This document shows, in pieces, positions 1 through 15,000 of a stretch of 64,000 nucleotides of DNA (its first letter is position 1; every line of letters starts with the position of its first letter). This stretch comes from Cyclina sinensis. Taxonomy: Eukaryota > Mollusca > Bivalvia > Venerida > Veneridae. A model generated the notes under the pieces. It saw nothing but the letters and a program-made list of their open reading frames with translations, was not told the origin of the DNA and did no database searches. Location of the stretch: NCBI GenBank assembly GCA_012932295.1, contig JAAONU010000003.1:27762361-27826360 (forward strand), written 5' to 3'. Position numbers and translations under genes: made by a program.

Positions 1-97
1 CTCTTGACTGAAAAGCCAAAAAGTTACACAGTACAAGTGTCATAATAAGATATGTCATTTTCAGGATGTTAGGTAATGTTTTACTGTGTGATTTTAG

Positions 98-3000
98 GCA
101 TTAAGGGAGGAGCTTGCTAGACAGAGAACTACAATGGTAGGGGGTAACACTGGCTGGGAGAATGATCCTGAGTTAGCAGCAAAATATGTCAGTCAGATAA
201 AACAGCTAGAGGATCAGGTGGCTAGGTAAACATACCAGGGAAATATGCAGTAAAATAAATTGTTTATACTTCATACTAAAGGGTCACTGAGTTTTGTCAA
301 AAGGTGTCAAAATTCCATGTAATTGCAAGTGAAAATATATTTCCTTTAAACAGTAATATACATAAACTTTATAAGGCACACATTTGCATTGGAGGATCAA
401 ATACAAAGTAAACAAATGCTGTTAAAAAATGTTTTGTTGTCAGTGTCACTGCTGCAGAAAGGTGATATACCTTGAGTTCTGTTTTTCACAGCCTGTTCAT
501 ATAATAAGTTTTCAGACAGTTTCGTTAGAGAGAAGTAAACTTAACCTTTCATATGACAAATGATTTATTTTAAAAATGTTGATTTGATTTAGACAATTCT
601 TACTTTAAAGGGGTTTCTTTATTGTATTGTTAGGTTGCAAACTGAATGTTCGAATTACAAGAAGATAGCAGAGGAGGCCTACAGACAGTTTGTACAGATA
701 CAGAGCAAGGACATACTGTCTACAAGTCAGGACAGCAGACTCAGAGACTGGCTGGATCTCATGGAAGAGGTGAAACTTTCTCTCAGTTTTTGTATGCCTT
801 ATCTGGTAAATGCAGATAACTTGCTGGGAATTGATGGGTTATCTATGCATGCATCATCCTTTTTCCTGTCTTGTGTATTACATGTACCATACAACACTAA
901 TAACCTACACATACTCTAGAAACAAGTTTAGCTTATTATTTAGTAGTGACAAACTTGTATTGTAACAAAATATTACTCAAGTTTGTGTTTTGATATACTG
1001 TACAACACAACTGGTTTGGCTTAAATCCATTTTTAAGTGTTCAAACTTACTGTATTTTTGTAGTGAAAATATTAACATATGTACTTGAACATACTTTGTG
1101 TATTTTATGTTTTGAACACAAAGATAAAAAAACTCTTCCCATTGATATTTAGGAACTCTCAGTCAGTATACTGGCTTAGAACATAGCTTTTGTATGGACA
1201 CAGCTTGAGAATTTTGTTATTTTCTGCTTCACTTGTTCAGGTTTTACTTATTTTCTGAAGATAAAGTGTGGAATTATCATGTGAAAACTTGTTCAGGGGT
1301 TTAAAAGTAAATGTAGATTCACCTGTTTTAGCACATGGACACATCACAGTTGCATGGAACATCTGAGGTAACAAAGCAGTTTGTTGGTAACAGAGCAGTT
1401 TGTTAAAATCCAGCATTTGCTTGTTGTGTTCATACACTGATCTGGTTTCATGGGGACTTCTTTCTTTTGTGACTTGTCCTACTGTTTTTATTTCCCAGAT
1501 GGAATACCTTGGAGCTATATTGGATTCACATGCCGTTGGTTTTTCTGTCTGTATACAGAATTTATCCAGACTGTTCCTCAGCAACTGTTACTCAGCTTTA
1601 AATAATGCTTTTGCAAAATTCACAAGTACCAGGCCCAGATGTACATACTATTGTCACATTCCACTCTGAATATTTTTTCTGAGTTATTGCCCTTTGATTT
1701 CTTTAACTCATCAATTTGCCCAGACTGTTTCTCATCAACTGTTATTCAGATTCTAATAGTACTTTGCAAGAATCGGAAGTACATGCACCAAGCTACATTA
1801 TGTAAATTATGCTTGTTGTTGCCATGTACCAGGACCAGGATATTTCACTGAATTATGGGCCTTTTTGATTTTTTTTTTAAAACATGTAATTGGAGCAAAT
1901 GCTCCTACCTCAAATTGATAAGAATACTTTGTCAAGGTCATATCTGGGGATATTCATCATGGTTAGTGATAGCTCTTGTTGAATGTCCTGTGCTTATGTT
2001 TTTAGAGCTGGTCTGTGTCTTGCCAGAATTAATTCAGAGGGTAATTTATCAGATGCTAGGCACACATGCCATTTTTCATGGCCACTTACCAAAGTTAGTT
2101 ACCTTTGCACCTAAATCTGATGAAGAAGGTTTTTATTGCTTGTTTTAATTGTTCATTTTTGCTTCTGTACATGCAAATTCTTATTAGGATGCAAAAGTTG
2201 TTTTGTTAAAAATAATTTTTACAAGTCAGTATTTTATACCAAGAAAAGCTCAGATTTTTCATTCTTACCTCTTCATACTTGTATGCCTGTTAGGTTTGAA
2301 TTTGTTCAGATGGTCAAGTTTTACAACTTCAAAGGGGCATACCCTGAAATTAAGAGTTTTCAATTGTCTTTGAAATTATGTAAGTGTGAATGTTATTGAA
2401 AAAAATAATTACGCTATGTCAAAGTGTCAGTCAAAAATTCTAAGTACAACTGGCAAGCTGAATGCACTAATATTAGTCTTAATATTGAGATTTGTTGTTG
2501 TTGTACTATTTTTGGATGGCTAACCATTTATTACAGATGCACACTTACTAATAATTGGTTGCTTTTTGCCTTAAGGAAACATTTTCACATGTTCTTGTAT
2601 GAATAATCAGTCATTATTCAAGTTAAAGATAATGAACCAATAAAATGCCATAGGCGGTATATCATAGGTCAATGTTAGGGTATGTCCCTTTAAGTAGAAA
2701 CAAAAAACACCACTGTGATGTAAGTAAATAAATTCTAGAAAATCAGGCTTTCAAGAGAACTGAAACAGGAGGTTAACATTTATAATTCCTTAAGTATTTT
2801 AAGGAAGATGAGTCAGACTATATAATCAAAATGTATGTATTCATTTTAATAAAATAACCATATACAGTTTACTGTTCTGTTATGAAGCAGTCACAGGAAG
2901 AGATTTAAGTTTGACCCAACTCTGTGTGTCATATTGATTCTAGAAACAGAATGGTACCACAGACTACATCTATCTATGTAAGGTAAACCATATTTTGTAT

Positions 3001-6000
3001 TGTGTTACAGATAAAGAGCAAAGTTCCTCACAAGTTAAACAAGGAAGAATGGGAAACACAGGCCATGAAAGATTTACAGAAAGAACTGAAAAAGGTGAGT
3101 TCTTAAGAAATCAATGCACTAAAGGTACTGATGCTGGATAAAAATAGACTGTGTGTGAAAGAATTTGAAAAATGATATGCATGGTAAGGCTTAGTGAAGA
3201 ATTGCTGAAAAATGATGCAAAGCATCTTTGTCATAGTATACAGATAAGGTGGAAATCATTTCATTTTGCCTGGAGGTAATTTGTAAAAAGCTGAAATGCT
3301 TAATTATGTGTTTACAAAATTGCACAGTAATGTTTTAGGCAACATAATTTGTAGATATACATTTGAGTGTTTATACTCAGTTCTGAATATTCTGTACCAT
3401 CACTTTTGAAGTATTACATGTACATGTATATTGTCAGGCGAGAGAAGACTTGAAGAGTGATGAAGATATTTTTGCTGAGAAAGCAAGGGAGGTAACTGCA
3501 CTGAAGGCTAGACTGGAAGAACTGGTAAGTGGTATTTAGCAAAACCATTAACATTTACACCATTCATATACAGAACTACATATACATGTAAATCTGTTAC
3601 AGCTTTTGCTCTTCTGCTGAGAGTCTATTGCATATCCAGGGTGTATTTTAGAGGTGAAACTGAAACAGCTTTATTAATTAAATCATGTAATTTTACGGCA
3701 AACAGAATATCATACTTTCTATATAACTTAAATATACTATATTTCTTCTGTAAGTTTACAGTTTGTTATACATCTAAAATTGAGGGGTGAATGCAAAAAA
3801 TGCTATATGCTCCTTTATTTTATAGAACTCTGAACTTTCTCACATTCATCCTTGACATGTTTGTCAAGATATCTAAAGTGCATGCACTGGAGTCTGGAAG
3901 TTTTGTTTACTGATGACTGAGTTATTGCCCTTAAATCCATTATTTTAGATTGGTGATGTTTTGCTTGTTCTTTATAAATGATTCCAAACTGTGTAGACAA
4001 GCTAGTGAATTTTACTTAACTGAAGTTTTGTTGCTGATGCATAGGTTTTACATTGAAGATAGATAGGGGAATTTTAAATGTCAGTCTTACCACTTTAGGA
4101 GTCAGTGTTAGAACATAGAGAGAAGACACTGATCGAGGGAGATGAGAAGTTACAACAACAAGAACAACAACTCATAGAACAGAACATGAAAATAGAAGAA
4201 TTACAAAAAGCTCTCAAGGTAAACATTCCTTCTTCACTGGTGTTCCTTCATTTATAATACTAACTGTAATCAGAACAAAGGACAGCTTTATACCTGACAA
4301 GAAGAATAACAGTTGAAATTTGAATTTTGTAACTCTATTCTAGTAGGAGATTATATGAATCTTACACTCGTTGCTGGTACAGACAGGAATATCCAGCTCA
4401 AGGGTAACTGTTTTAGGTGGTAACGAGCCTCTGCCAAGTTACCGCTAAACAGGATATTCCCATCTGTAAGATTGTTTTTCTTGCATATCACACATACATT
4501 AAAATTCAGAAGAAACTAATGAAAACTAATATTTTTTATTATGTTTTTATAGTAGTGTATGAATTTACAACACCATTCAAAATGAAGTGACATCATTTGA
4601 AGCATCGGTTTATCTTACATGGGGGGTGTGAGATGGGTTTTTTAACACTGGTGTTAAAAGTAGAAAATCTAGTCTGATATGCAAGAAAAAAATATCAGTT
4701 GTTAGCTTTGCCCAATACATATTTCTCAAATACATGTAGCTAACTAGGTCTCATAGATTTTCAGTGCCTTCAGTTCAGAGTAGTTGTCCCTGAAATTGTT
4801 ATTACATGTATGTGCTTGATAAATACAGGTGTAGGAAATTGCTAAGATTTCAACAGATGAAAAAAGTGTTACATTGTGTTGTAAAGAGCTTTGTGTAGAT
4901 TTCTGTTCATGTTTTGTTTGTTTTCTGTGTAATTATAGTAGCTTTACACATACCAGTTCATTTACTGTACAAGTTTAATATATCAGACAGAATAGTAACA
5001 GTTATTAGAGCATAAATATTTATATCTTCCTGAGAGATAAAAATGATATTGTGCACCTGTTAAAATGTGATTGTCTAAATGTATACAGGAACCAGCACCC
5101 ACTACTAGAACAGTAGACACACAGTTTACACAGGTCAGAGGTCACTTGGTTATAATGGTTACCTTAGTTACTGTTGCTAGGAGTTATGTTGCTATGCATT
5201 ACTGAATTTACTCATTCTGTCTATAGAATTCTTAAAATTACATGACACCTCAGAGAGTGTATGTGTGTGTTATTGGGACAGTTGGGTTTTTGTGTTTGAA
5301 TCAAATTTTAATGTTAAGCACATTGTTACTTGCTACAAAGTAAATGAAGAAACTTGATGCTTTCAGTGACAATTAAATAGGAATGCAATGAAGTCAGCCA
5401 GATATTGTCTTGAAAAAGCCAGTAGAAGAAGACTTTAAGCTTCCTGTTAATACTAATACTCAGAAAAAAAGTTCTTTTTTTTGTCTGCTGTAAATACTGA
5501 CCATAGTTTCAAACATACATGTAGTATTTCATATTGCTTTTGCTTATATATTTATCATCAAAAAGAAGTGACATACCTGGATATTGTAGGAGTCTTGTAC
5601 CTGATATTCTAAGAAGCAAAACAGTTGATAACAATGTACACATTATTTTCATATCATCAGCTTGTTGATTTAAGGGAAGAGGTAAGCATTGGACAGGGTA
5701 TATGTACATGTATAATTTCTTTGTTTATATGCAGTTTTCACTATTTTCTGGCACTAAACAACTACCAAAGTCTTTTAATCTTAGAGAAATAGCTAGAATA
5801 ATATTATAAATTTAGGTAGAGCTAAATACTGTATATAGTTGGGACTTTTCAGCCCACCTGTAAGTTATGTGTATATGATACCTCTGAAAACAGGTGACAT
5901 AATAGTATATTTAAATGGAATTTATTACTTTTATGTATATGGTATTTTAAAGCTGGCATACAAAAAAAGATTTTAACATGGCACTTTTTACTTCCTGTGA

Positions 6001-9000
6001 GCCAGTGAACCTGTTTCAGTTGGCATTGAAATTACCTTTCATAAAACATTACTTGCATAAAGTATATTTAACAGTTAAGGTTTAGATAATGTAATGTTGA
6101 AGTCCTCAGCAATCTGTTTTTGTGTCTTTTTTTAATTTACATTAAATCAAGGCTAAAATGTGCAAAACACTCACAGAGAATGATGATTAACAGTCTGTTC
6201 AGTTGCCACAACAGTTTTATACTATCCACTTTAACAGTTATAAGAAGGTTTACTAGATTAAAAAACAACAGTATTTTATTATGTTTCGCCTATTTAGTAA
6301 TTGCAGAGTCAAAGTCACCAATAGATTTTTGATACCCTTCAATGAAAGTCGAGTTTCTTATTGGCTCTGCTTATAGACTAAAGATAGATAATGATTTACT
6401 TTTGTTTTTCAGTTTACAAAAACAAAACCTGTTAGGTCTTTATGTTTGTTTCTGTTAAGCAGTCATAGTTGAGGGTTATTGTGATAACTGTTAAAGAATT
6501 GATAAAAGGTTATGCAGATAATGAATGCAAGAGGCTAAGTATTGACTTACAAGACAGGGATTTTTTTTATGATTTAAGCAAGGTGTCAAACTGACAAATG
6601 TGTTTTTTTTTGTGGATATTAGCATAGTTGGATGCTCACATCTCACCCATTATGTTATTCTCCATTCATCCATTGTAAGATAACAGAATAGGATACGATG
6701 GGTATCAGATGATAGGATATTAGATGAATCAGTTATGTTTTGATATTTTTATTTTTCAGAAAGTTATTTGGAAGAGCACAGTGCATGAATGTTTACTATT
6801 TTAATATTACATAACTGCATGATGATAGAATGCTAGTTCTACACAAAATATTTTTGAAAATTTTCGTTTAACTAATTTTGAACAAAATATTTACTTTTTC
6901 ACTGTACATATTTCACATTGATCGTCTTTTTGACTGCTATGTTTTTTTGGTTAATTACATGAAGAAAATTATATAGAATAATGATAATGTAAATAATATA
7001 TATCTCTACATATATAATATCAGTATGTCAGTTTGATGATATTTCAGTGATAGTAACCTTGGTATAAATTTCTCAGGATAGATTCGTTATTGTACCTAAG
7101 TATACAATTTGTGTTCTTTGTTTAGTTGCAGTGTTTTATATACGTATTTACTAGAGTTTAAACAGTATCTGTGCTTGTCTGTATTTCCAATACTACTTCG
7201 TCACTGTTTGTATTCTTTTACACATAAAATATTTCTTTTGCTATAGGTGACCTTGATAGGTGACAGTAGTAACCTGAGTGAGGGTCAGATGACAGCCAGT
7301 GCCCCTGTCACCTCGAGACAAGTCAGGCCTAAATCTGTTCCTATACATCTACATAAACATTCAGATATGGTAAGTGTGCTGTTACAATTAAAAATGTTCG
7401 ATTAGTTAACCTTTACTACAATGGGAAAGAATTTTTGTTTGCTGTTTGCCGGTTTAAAATGTCAGTGTTAAAATAAGTGACAGAATTAATTTTGAATGAG
7501 TTTGTTTTTGAATCATAATAAGAAAAGGCAACTTTATACATTATTTTTAGATAAAATGAATGTATGTAATTTCTCAAGTTTCTCAAGATACAGATTTGAA
7601 TGGCCTGTTAAATATTTGTTTGTTTAAATGTCTTTATACAGGATTTGGGATAATTAGCTTCCCTTTCTGATATCTGTACAAAATCATTTATCCCAGATGA
7701 GTAAAATTAAATACATTTTAAGTCACAGAATTCCAAACCTTAGGTTTTAAAAAGAAGTACAGCAAAGACAATCGTATAAATATATCATATGAGCAATTAC
7801 TAAACATTACAGAGGTATTCACAGTTGCGTCCTCCATCACGTAATATAAAAACTAGTCCAGCTCTGTTCACGTTGGAGCGTGTAATGAAGAGTTTCCGTG
7901 CACGCAGTCAGTTACTTGTGTCCCGCTTGGAAGACGGAGATGAGGTGTTACATCTGGAGTTTAGTGATGCAGAAGATAATACTGAGAATGTAGACAGTGA
8001 TGGTGATGAAATGAGGTAAGTGTTTGCACATTTCTCTTGGAAATAAAATCTAATCGAGATTGTTCAACGAATAGTTAAAGAAACTTTATATAATGGCTAA
8101 ACACCCCTAGCTGTCGAGAAAGGAAAGTTCCCTATGTATGCTGTCATAAATGTTGTCATAAATAACGTAATTTGTTATTCATGTGTTACTGCTGGATATA
8201 ATTTTGATAGATATATAATAATTTTTACAGTGATGACTAGACATTTAAAATATCTTTATCAAAAAGAAATGCTCTTCATGATTTTTTAAAAAAAATTTGT
8301 GACAATGTAAACTGGTAGTTAGTGTCTCTCCTTTATTGATAGTATTTTGTGGAAAGAAATTGGCCAAACTTCTCAGTTTACTTTTTGAGACAAAAACAAA
8401 GCTACTACAATCAATTTTACATGACAATATCTTTCCTTTTCATGTTCTGTTATTCCTTAATAAAAATTATTGTAGAGTTAAAGTTAAGAAAAGGTAATAC
8501 CTGTTTTAAGTTCAAAGAAACATTTCCTGTATCCCATGCACATCCCATACACTCTGTGTGACCTTCACCCAAGCAAAATTCTTTCACATATATTTAACAT
8601 ACACTTGATTTAGTTTTATCCAGTTGTTGCCTAAAATGACCTTTTCCCATTTAAACTTAAACTCTGATAGCTTTGTTAAAAAAATTCTGTTGATTCTTCA
8701 AGAGGCAAAAAGTTTATCCGTCTGTAAGTATATTTTCTTGTTGCAGTTATTGAATGGTTTGCAGTTCTACATGGTGAATGCATTTTACCAGTTCTCATGT
8801 CTTTATAGATTTTGAAGTTCTTTTAGACTAATATAGAAATGAAGTTGATAAATTTATTTAACGTTTTCAGTCTTGGCTAGATATTGTTGTATTTTTCCTA
8901 TATTTACATTGTTGTTTATTCCAATATTTACATTTTCTAGATCAACGAAGCCTGTGTGATTATGTTCCTTCTTTTAATATTCAAACATAATTTTAGGAGT

Positions 9001-12000
9001 ACATAAAAACAATTGCATGTAAAAAATAACAGAATTCTTTCAATGTGCATTGAATTTTTACCCATCCTCTCACAAGCCTTTAGAATTGCATGTTCCTTAA
9101 GGTCATGAAATCCTACATTACCTTTATGAAATCCTACATAACCTTTTGTATCTGTGTTACTTGAATATTCCTTTGAGCTTTACTGATCTAAACTCATTCA
9201 ATTTAAATAGGTTTCACTATGATGTAGTCTTGTAACAAGCCATAACTCTATCTTCCTTATAGATGGAAAAAAGGTTTTAAACTTTTCAGAGGAAATACAT
9301 GCTCTCAGTCAGCTATGTACCTTATACATGTAGGTTGGACTAAACAGTCAATTTAGACGTCAAGATATTTAGACTTGATTGCAGAATATTTAGACAATTC
9401 CATAGAATATATTACATCTATACTGTTCATTAATGACTCCATCTACTCAAGTAGCATGTAATGACATTCATGTGCACATAATGAAAGCAGGTACATCAAA
9501 CTACAATTTTTTTTATTTCAGAAAACATCTAAAGAAGTAAATATCCTTCATTCATAATAGAATATTTCTGTTCACAGAGTTACAACACCAGTGTTCATTT
9601 GATCTTTGCCACTTATGTTGCACTGCTTTTCTGTTTTTTTTTTTTTTTACAAATAATTCCCAGTTTCAGGCACTGCACATAATGATTCAATAACTAATTT
9701 GAAATTTTCTAGTAGTCAAGACACAGGTCTATGGATTTATTAGTATTAGTAATTTTAGCTGTTTCAATAGTATTTCCAGTAGTGTTTTTTCTGTAAGTTT
9801 CAGTTGCAGTGTAGATATAGTAAAAAGGTAAAATAAGATATCTCTGTAATTGAATAAACTATCTTTAGTGTGCTTACTGCTTCTAAGAGAATATCACTGC
9901 AATTATTTAACTAAAGTTCTTATTTGATTATGCACAGGGAAGGCACATTTGTGAGGAAGGGAACATTCAGGATAAAGAAAGGAAAGGGAGAAGAAAACAA
10001 GGAAAATACTGTGCCAGAAATCAGGGTGTCAGATGAAGGTAACTTTTTCCCATTTCTTACGAGAAAGTTGGCAGTTTCTTATAGAGAATGGGACTTTGGT
10101 ATTTGTCTGAACTAAAGCTAGTAAAACTGCCCACCATATTTGATTTTGTGAGAGGTTATTAAACTCAGTTTAACCAAACTAAACCCATTACTAAATTATA
10201 CTCCCATTTTATGCCTCGCTGTTGGAAGCATATAGCATTGTCCGTACAAGATACCTGCATGTACATCTGCACATCCCAAAGTCTTGCGTATATAAATCAT
10301 AATGTCTCCCCACTCCTAGTGGGAGGGAGACATTTTGATTTTGTTTTGGCTGTCTGGATGATGGGTGGATTTATGTCACAAAGCTTTCTGTGCAAATCAT
10401 CCTACAAGCATGGTTGTAAAACAGCAAAACTAAGTTAAATATCTGAGCCATTATGGAAAGTTTTTAGGGAAACAAATGTCTATGGTTTCTGTATTTCTAG
10501 CTGAATGAAATATTTGTTGAACAATACCAGTAGTTTCATTTCAAAAAAGTTTATATTACATCTGTGAAATCATTAAGATGTACAGTGATTGTAAATAAAA
10601 CAGCAATGTTTTAAAATCATTTTCTGCAGATGGTGACACAGACAAGCAACAGCTGAGTGTTCATTCCGAAGACTCACATGAGGTGGGACGTAGTCAAGAG
10701 GTACAGAAGAAAATCAAGGAGGCACAACTCAAGATGCTAGAGTCTAACAAGAAAATTCGGGATCTTGCAATTAACATCAAGTATGTAAATGTTCTCTGGG
10801 GTTCTGATCATATCAATTTTCAGTCAGATATTTGAAATTCATTTAGTTTTAACTTGTGTTTTACACATCTGTTGGGAAACAAAATCTTGTTTAATTAATT
10901 TATTTTAATCTGTCTCAGTGACTGCTGCCTGGATTCAGACCAGTTGTATGAAAAGTGTGGAATGAAATGTCTGATTATGAAATGTTCATGGCTATTTACA
11001 ATGTATAAATGTGGATTTTTTTTTTTTTCTGTTTTAGAATAAATTCTCTTACAGTTACAAAAAATTTTGCTTAATGGCTAAGAATAGCTTGTTTCAGAGT
11101 TTAAAAATTAACTCATTCTAATTATATTGTTGTTGGAAAGAAAGAGAGAAGCACTTTGTTAATGAAATGTTCTTAATATCCTAGATTGAAGGAACAGTTG
11201 ATTAGAGAGCTGGTGAAAACAGGAAAAGATGCTGAACAGATGAATAAACAGTATGCAGGGAAAATTTCTGCTCTTCAAAAGGTGATTTATTAGAACTTGC
11301 TTTTAAGTATTTGATGTTATAAAAGAAATAAGTGTACTGACACAAAACTGTTCCTTGCCATTTATTACATATTTCTGGCTGAATGAAATATTTGTGGAAC
11401 AAGACCAGTAGTTCCATTTCAGAAAAGTTTATATTTACATTTTGTGAAATGATTAAGATGTACAGTGATAGTAAATAAAACAGCAATGTTTTAAAATCAT
11501 TTTCTGCATAAATATATAAATAAATTTTAAGAAAGTTGAAGCATTCACTGTAGGTGTAAGCTCAATAATCATAATGAAGTTTTGCCATGTCTTTATTTAT
11601 TTAATTTTTTTGTGGTGGTGGGGGGGGTGTGTGTGGAAGAGCTCATTTACTGAAACACTTTCCTGCTTATCTGTTCTTCCATGTAAATAGCTTTTCAAGC
11701 TTAAAACTTGAAGAAATTGTGCAATGTATTTGTAATTTATGAAAAAAAAATATCATTCTTTCTCAGGAGAAGGAAACAGTAAAACAAGAGCTGGCAGAGA
11801 CTCAGAAAATGTTGGCAGGCATTGAAGCCAAGGAACACCAGGAGACTGTGGAGAAAGAGAAGTTACTGAGGTAAGATGACTCCTACTCACAGTTACACAT
11901 TTATCTTGAAGATATTAATGAATATTCTTTCAGTTTGTGTTTCATAGCCAAAATAGAAATTGTATTTTCAGATACATGCAGGCTGTTGTTGTATTGAATA

Positions 12001-15000
12001 CATGTAGTCTGTTGTATAAGTGCATACATGTAGGCTGGCTGATGTTATATTACAGACATGCAGGCTTATGTTATATTGCAGACATGCAGGCTTATGTTAT
12101 ATTGCATACATGCAGGCAGTTGACTTACATGTATTGAATGCATGTAGACTGTTGTTATATTGCATACATGTAGGCTGGTTGATGTTTTATATCATACTAG
12201 TTATATTGCAAAAATGTAGCATATATTGCATTCATGTGGGCTGTTGTTATATTGCATACATGCAGGCTGTTGTTATATTGAATACATGTTGTCTGTTGTA
12301 TAATTCTATACATGTGGGCTGACTGATACTATATTGCATACATGTGAACTGTTGTTATATTGCATACATATGGGCTGTTGTTATATTGCAGTGAATACAA
12401 GAAGAAAGTGGAAGCAGCTAAAGCCAAGATGACCACACTGCAGAGAAAACAGAAGGAGACAGAGAAAGTTGCCAACATCTCTGTACAGAATGATAAAAAG
12501 TAATGTTGCCTTTTGTTCCCTTATCAACATCTTTGTCACATTCATGGAACAGTAAAATACTCATTAGAAATATATACACTATTTACATCATTATCTTGTT
12601 AGCGACTTCGTTTGTAGGTTCAATATAATTACAGGAAACAATATTCATATGTAGACAGCGAGTAAAAGGATAGCTTTTAATGTGAATGTGTCTCTATGGT
12701 CAAGTGGTTACAGTCACTGACCTCAAATTGCCTAACCTCACACAGATTGATGGTAAATATATCTTGTCCTTAACGTTAAATTAAAGGGAAAAAGCATGTA
12801 CTGTTTGTTAAAATCAAACTACAAGGTTGAAGCCTTTGTAGCAATAGCTTGTGGTAGAATTTTCATTTAGCAATCCATTGTATAGATGTATGTATATTTT
12901 AGAATATCTGATCTGGAGTTGGCCATAGATAGAATGAAACAACAGCAAGAACATTTACAGAAACGTCTGAAAGACGAGTCAGACAGAAAAGCTAAACTAG
13001 AGGTAAGAGGGATGTTGTCTTACTTTGCCACAAATAGTAAGACATTTGAAAGGTTAAACTTTGGCCATCTTTATGTAGCAGAAACTGTGTTTCCACTGAT
13101 AAATTACAGTATCTGTTCTGTTTCTGTACTGTTTTTATAATGATTATAAAAAATATATATATCAGCCTTTTTTAATTAAACATGAAAAAAAGTAAATCAG
13201 TATTTATATCAACTTTAGACTTGTCATAATTGCTGGAAAAGTGGCCTCTCAGTTAGTTTAAACCTGTTTATGTTGACACAGATTGGCCTCTCAGTTACAA
13301 AACTAGAGCTGCAGGTCATTATTCCTTACAGTTTTAGTAGCGTGGTGCACATTTTTCTAAAATCTAACAATATACCAGTCTTGTCCTTAACTTTTATCAC
13401 TACATTAAGAGAGCAATTGAATAAAAGACCACATTTTTTAGGTTTCATCCTTTAGATTTTGTGAGGGAGTTTTTTAAGTAGGTCATTAGTAAAAGTACAA
13501 TCCAGATGAAACTGTACATAATTTTTTTTATCAGTATGTTTATGCTGGTCATAATAACTTTTTGTTTATGTAGAGTGTAAGTTCCTGCAAAGCACTGAGC
13601 TATTGGTCTTCATATGTTCAGATTGGAATCTCAGGTTCCTTTCAGTTCATTTTAGTCATTTGTCTGTCATTCCAGCATTTAACCTTTCATCATTATGATG
13701 TTATAAGATCATTAAGCCAGAATGAAGTAACAGCAAGACAATTTTGCACCAGTGCACCTGTCTGTTTAATAAAACCCTTATTTCTTGTGTGTTGTAAAAT
13801 GATTAAAGCAATTTACTGAATGATCTTATATTGTGAACCGTACAGAGGGAGATGCAGAAAGAGTTACAGAGAGTTACAGAACTTGAGATAAAAAATGAGC
13901 AGCAACAGAAATTATTGCGACGTAAAAATGAGGAGATTGCATCAGCCAAGAGAAGATTACGTAATGGCAGCACTGGTACTCTGCCTCCAATAAATGGGTG
14001 AGTTTGTCAGAAGTTACAGGAATACAAAGAATAAAGCCTTAAATTTAGGTTCAGTTAGAACCAAAATGTACATTGCCTAGTTCTACTTACAAATATGGTA
14101 CATGCTTTTAATTATACCCCCGCTTCGAAGAAGTGGGGGGTATACTGTTTTACCCTTGTCCGTGTGTCAGTCCGTCCATCCGTCCGTCCGTCCGTAACAA
14201 ATTTCCGTTGCAGTTTTCTCAGCAACTATAACATGCAGAGGCCTGATATTTCACATATTGCTATACCCTATAGTCCCATATGGTGTAAAGCGATTTTATG
14301 CTCCTTGCTCATCTACTTCCTGTTTACCGAATACTTAGATTTTTACATATAGTTGACATACATTCACAATTTCCGTCACAGTTTTCTCAGCAACTATAAG
14401 ATGCAGCAGCCTCATATTTTGCATATTGCCTTTATCCTATATTCTCATATGGTATAAAGCGATTATATGCTCCTTGCTCATCTACTTCCTGTTTACCGAA
14501 TACTTAGAATTTACCAACACACAGGAAAGGAGGTTCACTTGATCGTGTTTTTGTGAATAAATACTTCGATGAATCAGAAATCACAGATGTAATACCTGTT
14601 CATTATTCTGACCATTTTCATATCCATCTAGCTGTGCCTTGGATGAAGTTGTATTAAGTTCAGGTAAATACTCCGAAAAATTTGACACTCTTTATACATA
14701 TGACAAATGCAAATTACATTATGAAAGTCAAATTTCTGATAGCGGGGGTATCACTAGTGAGCATTAGCTCACAAATTTACTTGTTAAGTGTTGTAAATAT
14801 AGTCCCATGATATTCAGAAGGGCTATCCTGATTAAACAGATATTACTTCAAGTAATTTCTGACCTCCTCCATGGGCAGGTGGTTAAACTCTCAGACCAGG
14901 AAAACTCATTTATTTGTTAAGGGTCACTGGTTCATGGTCTGTAAATTACATAATTTTTTCCATAAACCTGCAGTGTCTAACATAAAATTGAGGTCTTTCC

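Noticed and set aside
635..919. 94-codon frame taken as a complete small gene
   Set aside because: Only 634-769 is coding (a KIF27 exon); the rest is intron read-through past a GTGAAA donor.
11937..12322. Two overlapping frames rich in Cys, His and Tyr
   Set aside because: They translate the minisatellite and fall within a KIF27 intron.
12688..12765. tRNA gene
   Set aside because: An A-box-like string exists but no cloverleaf or proper B box; better explained as a SINE remnant.
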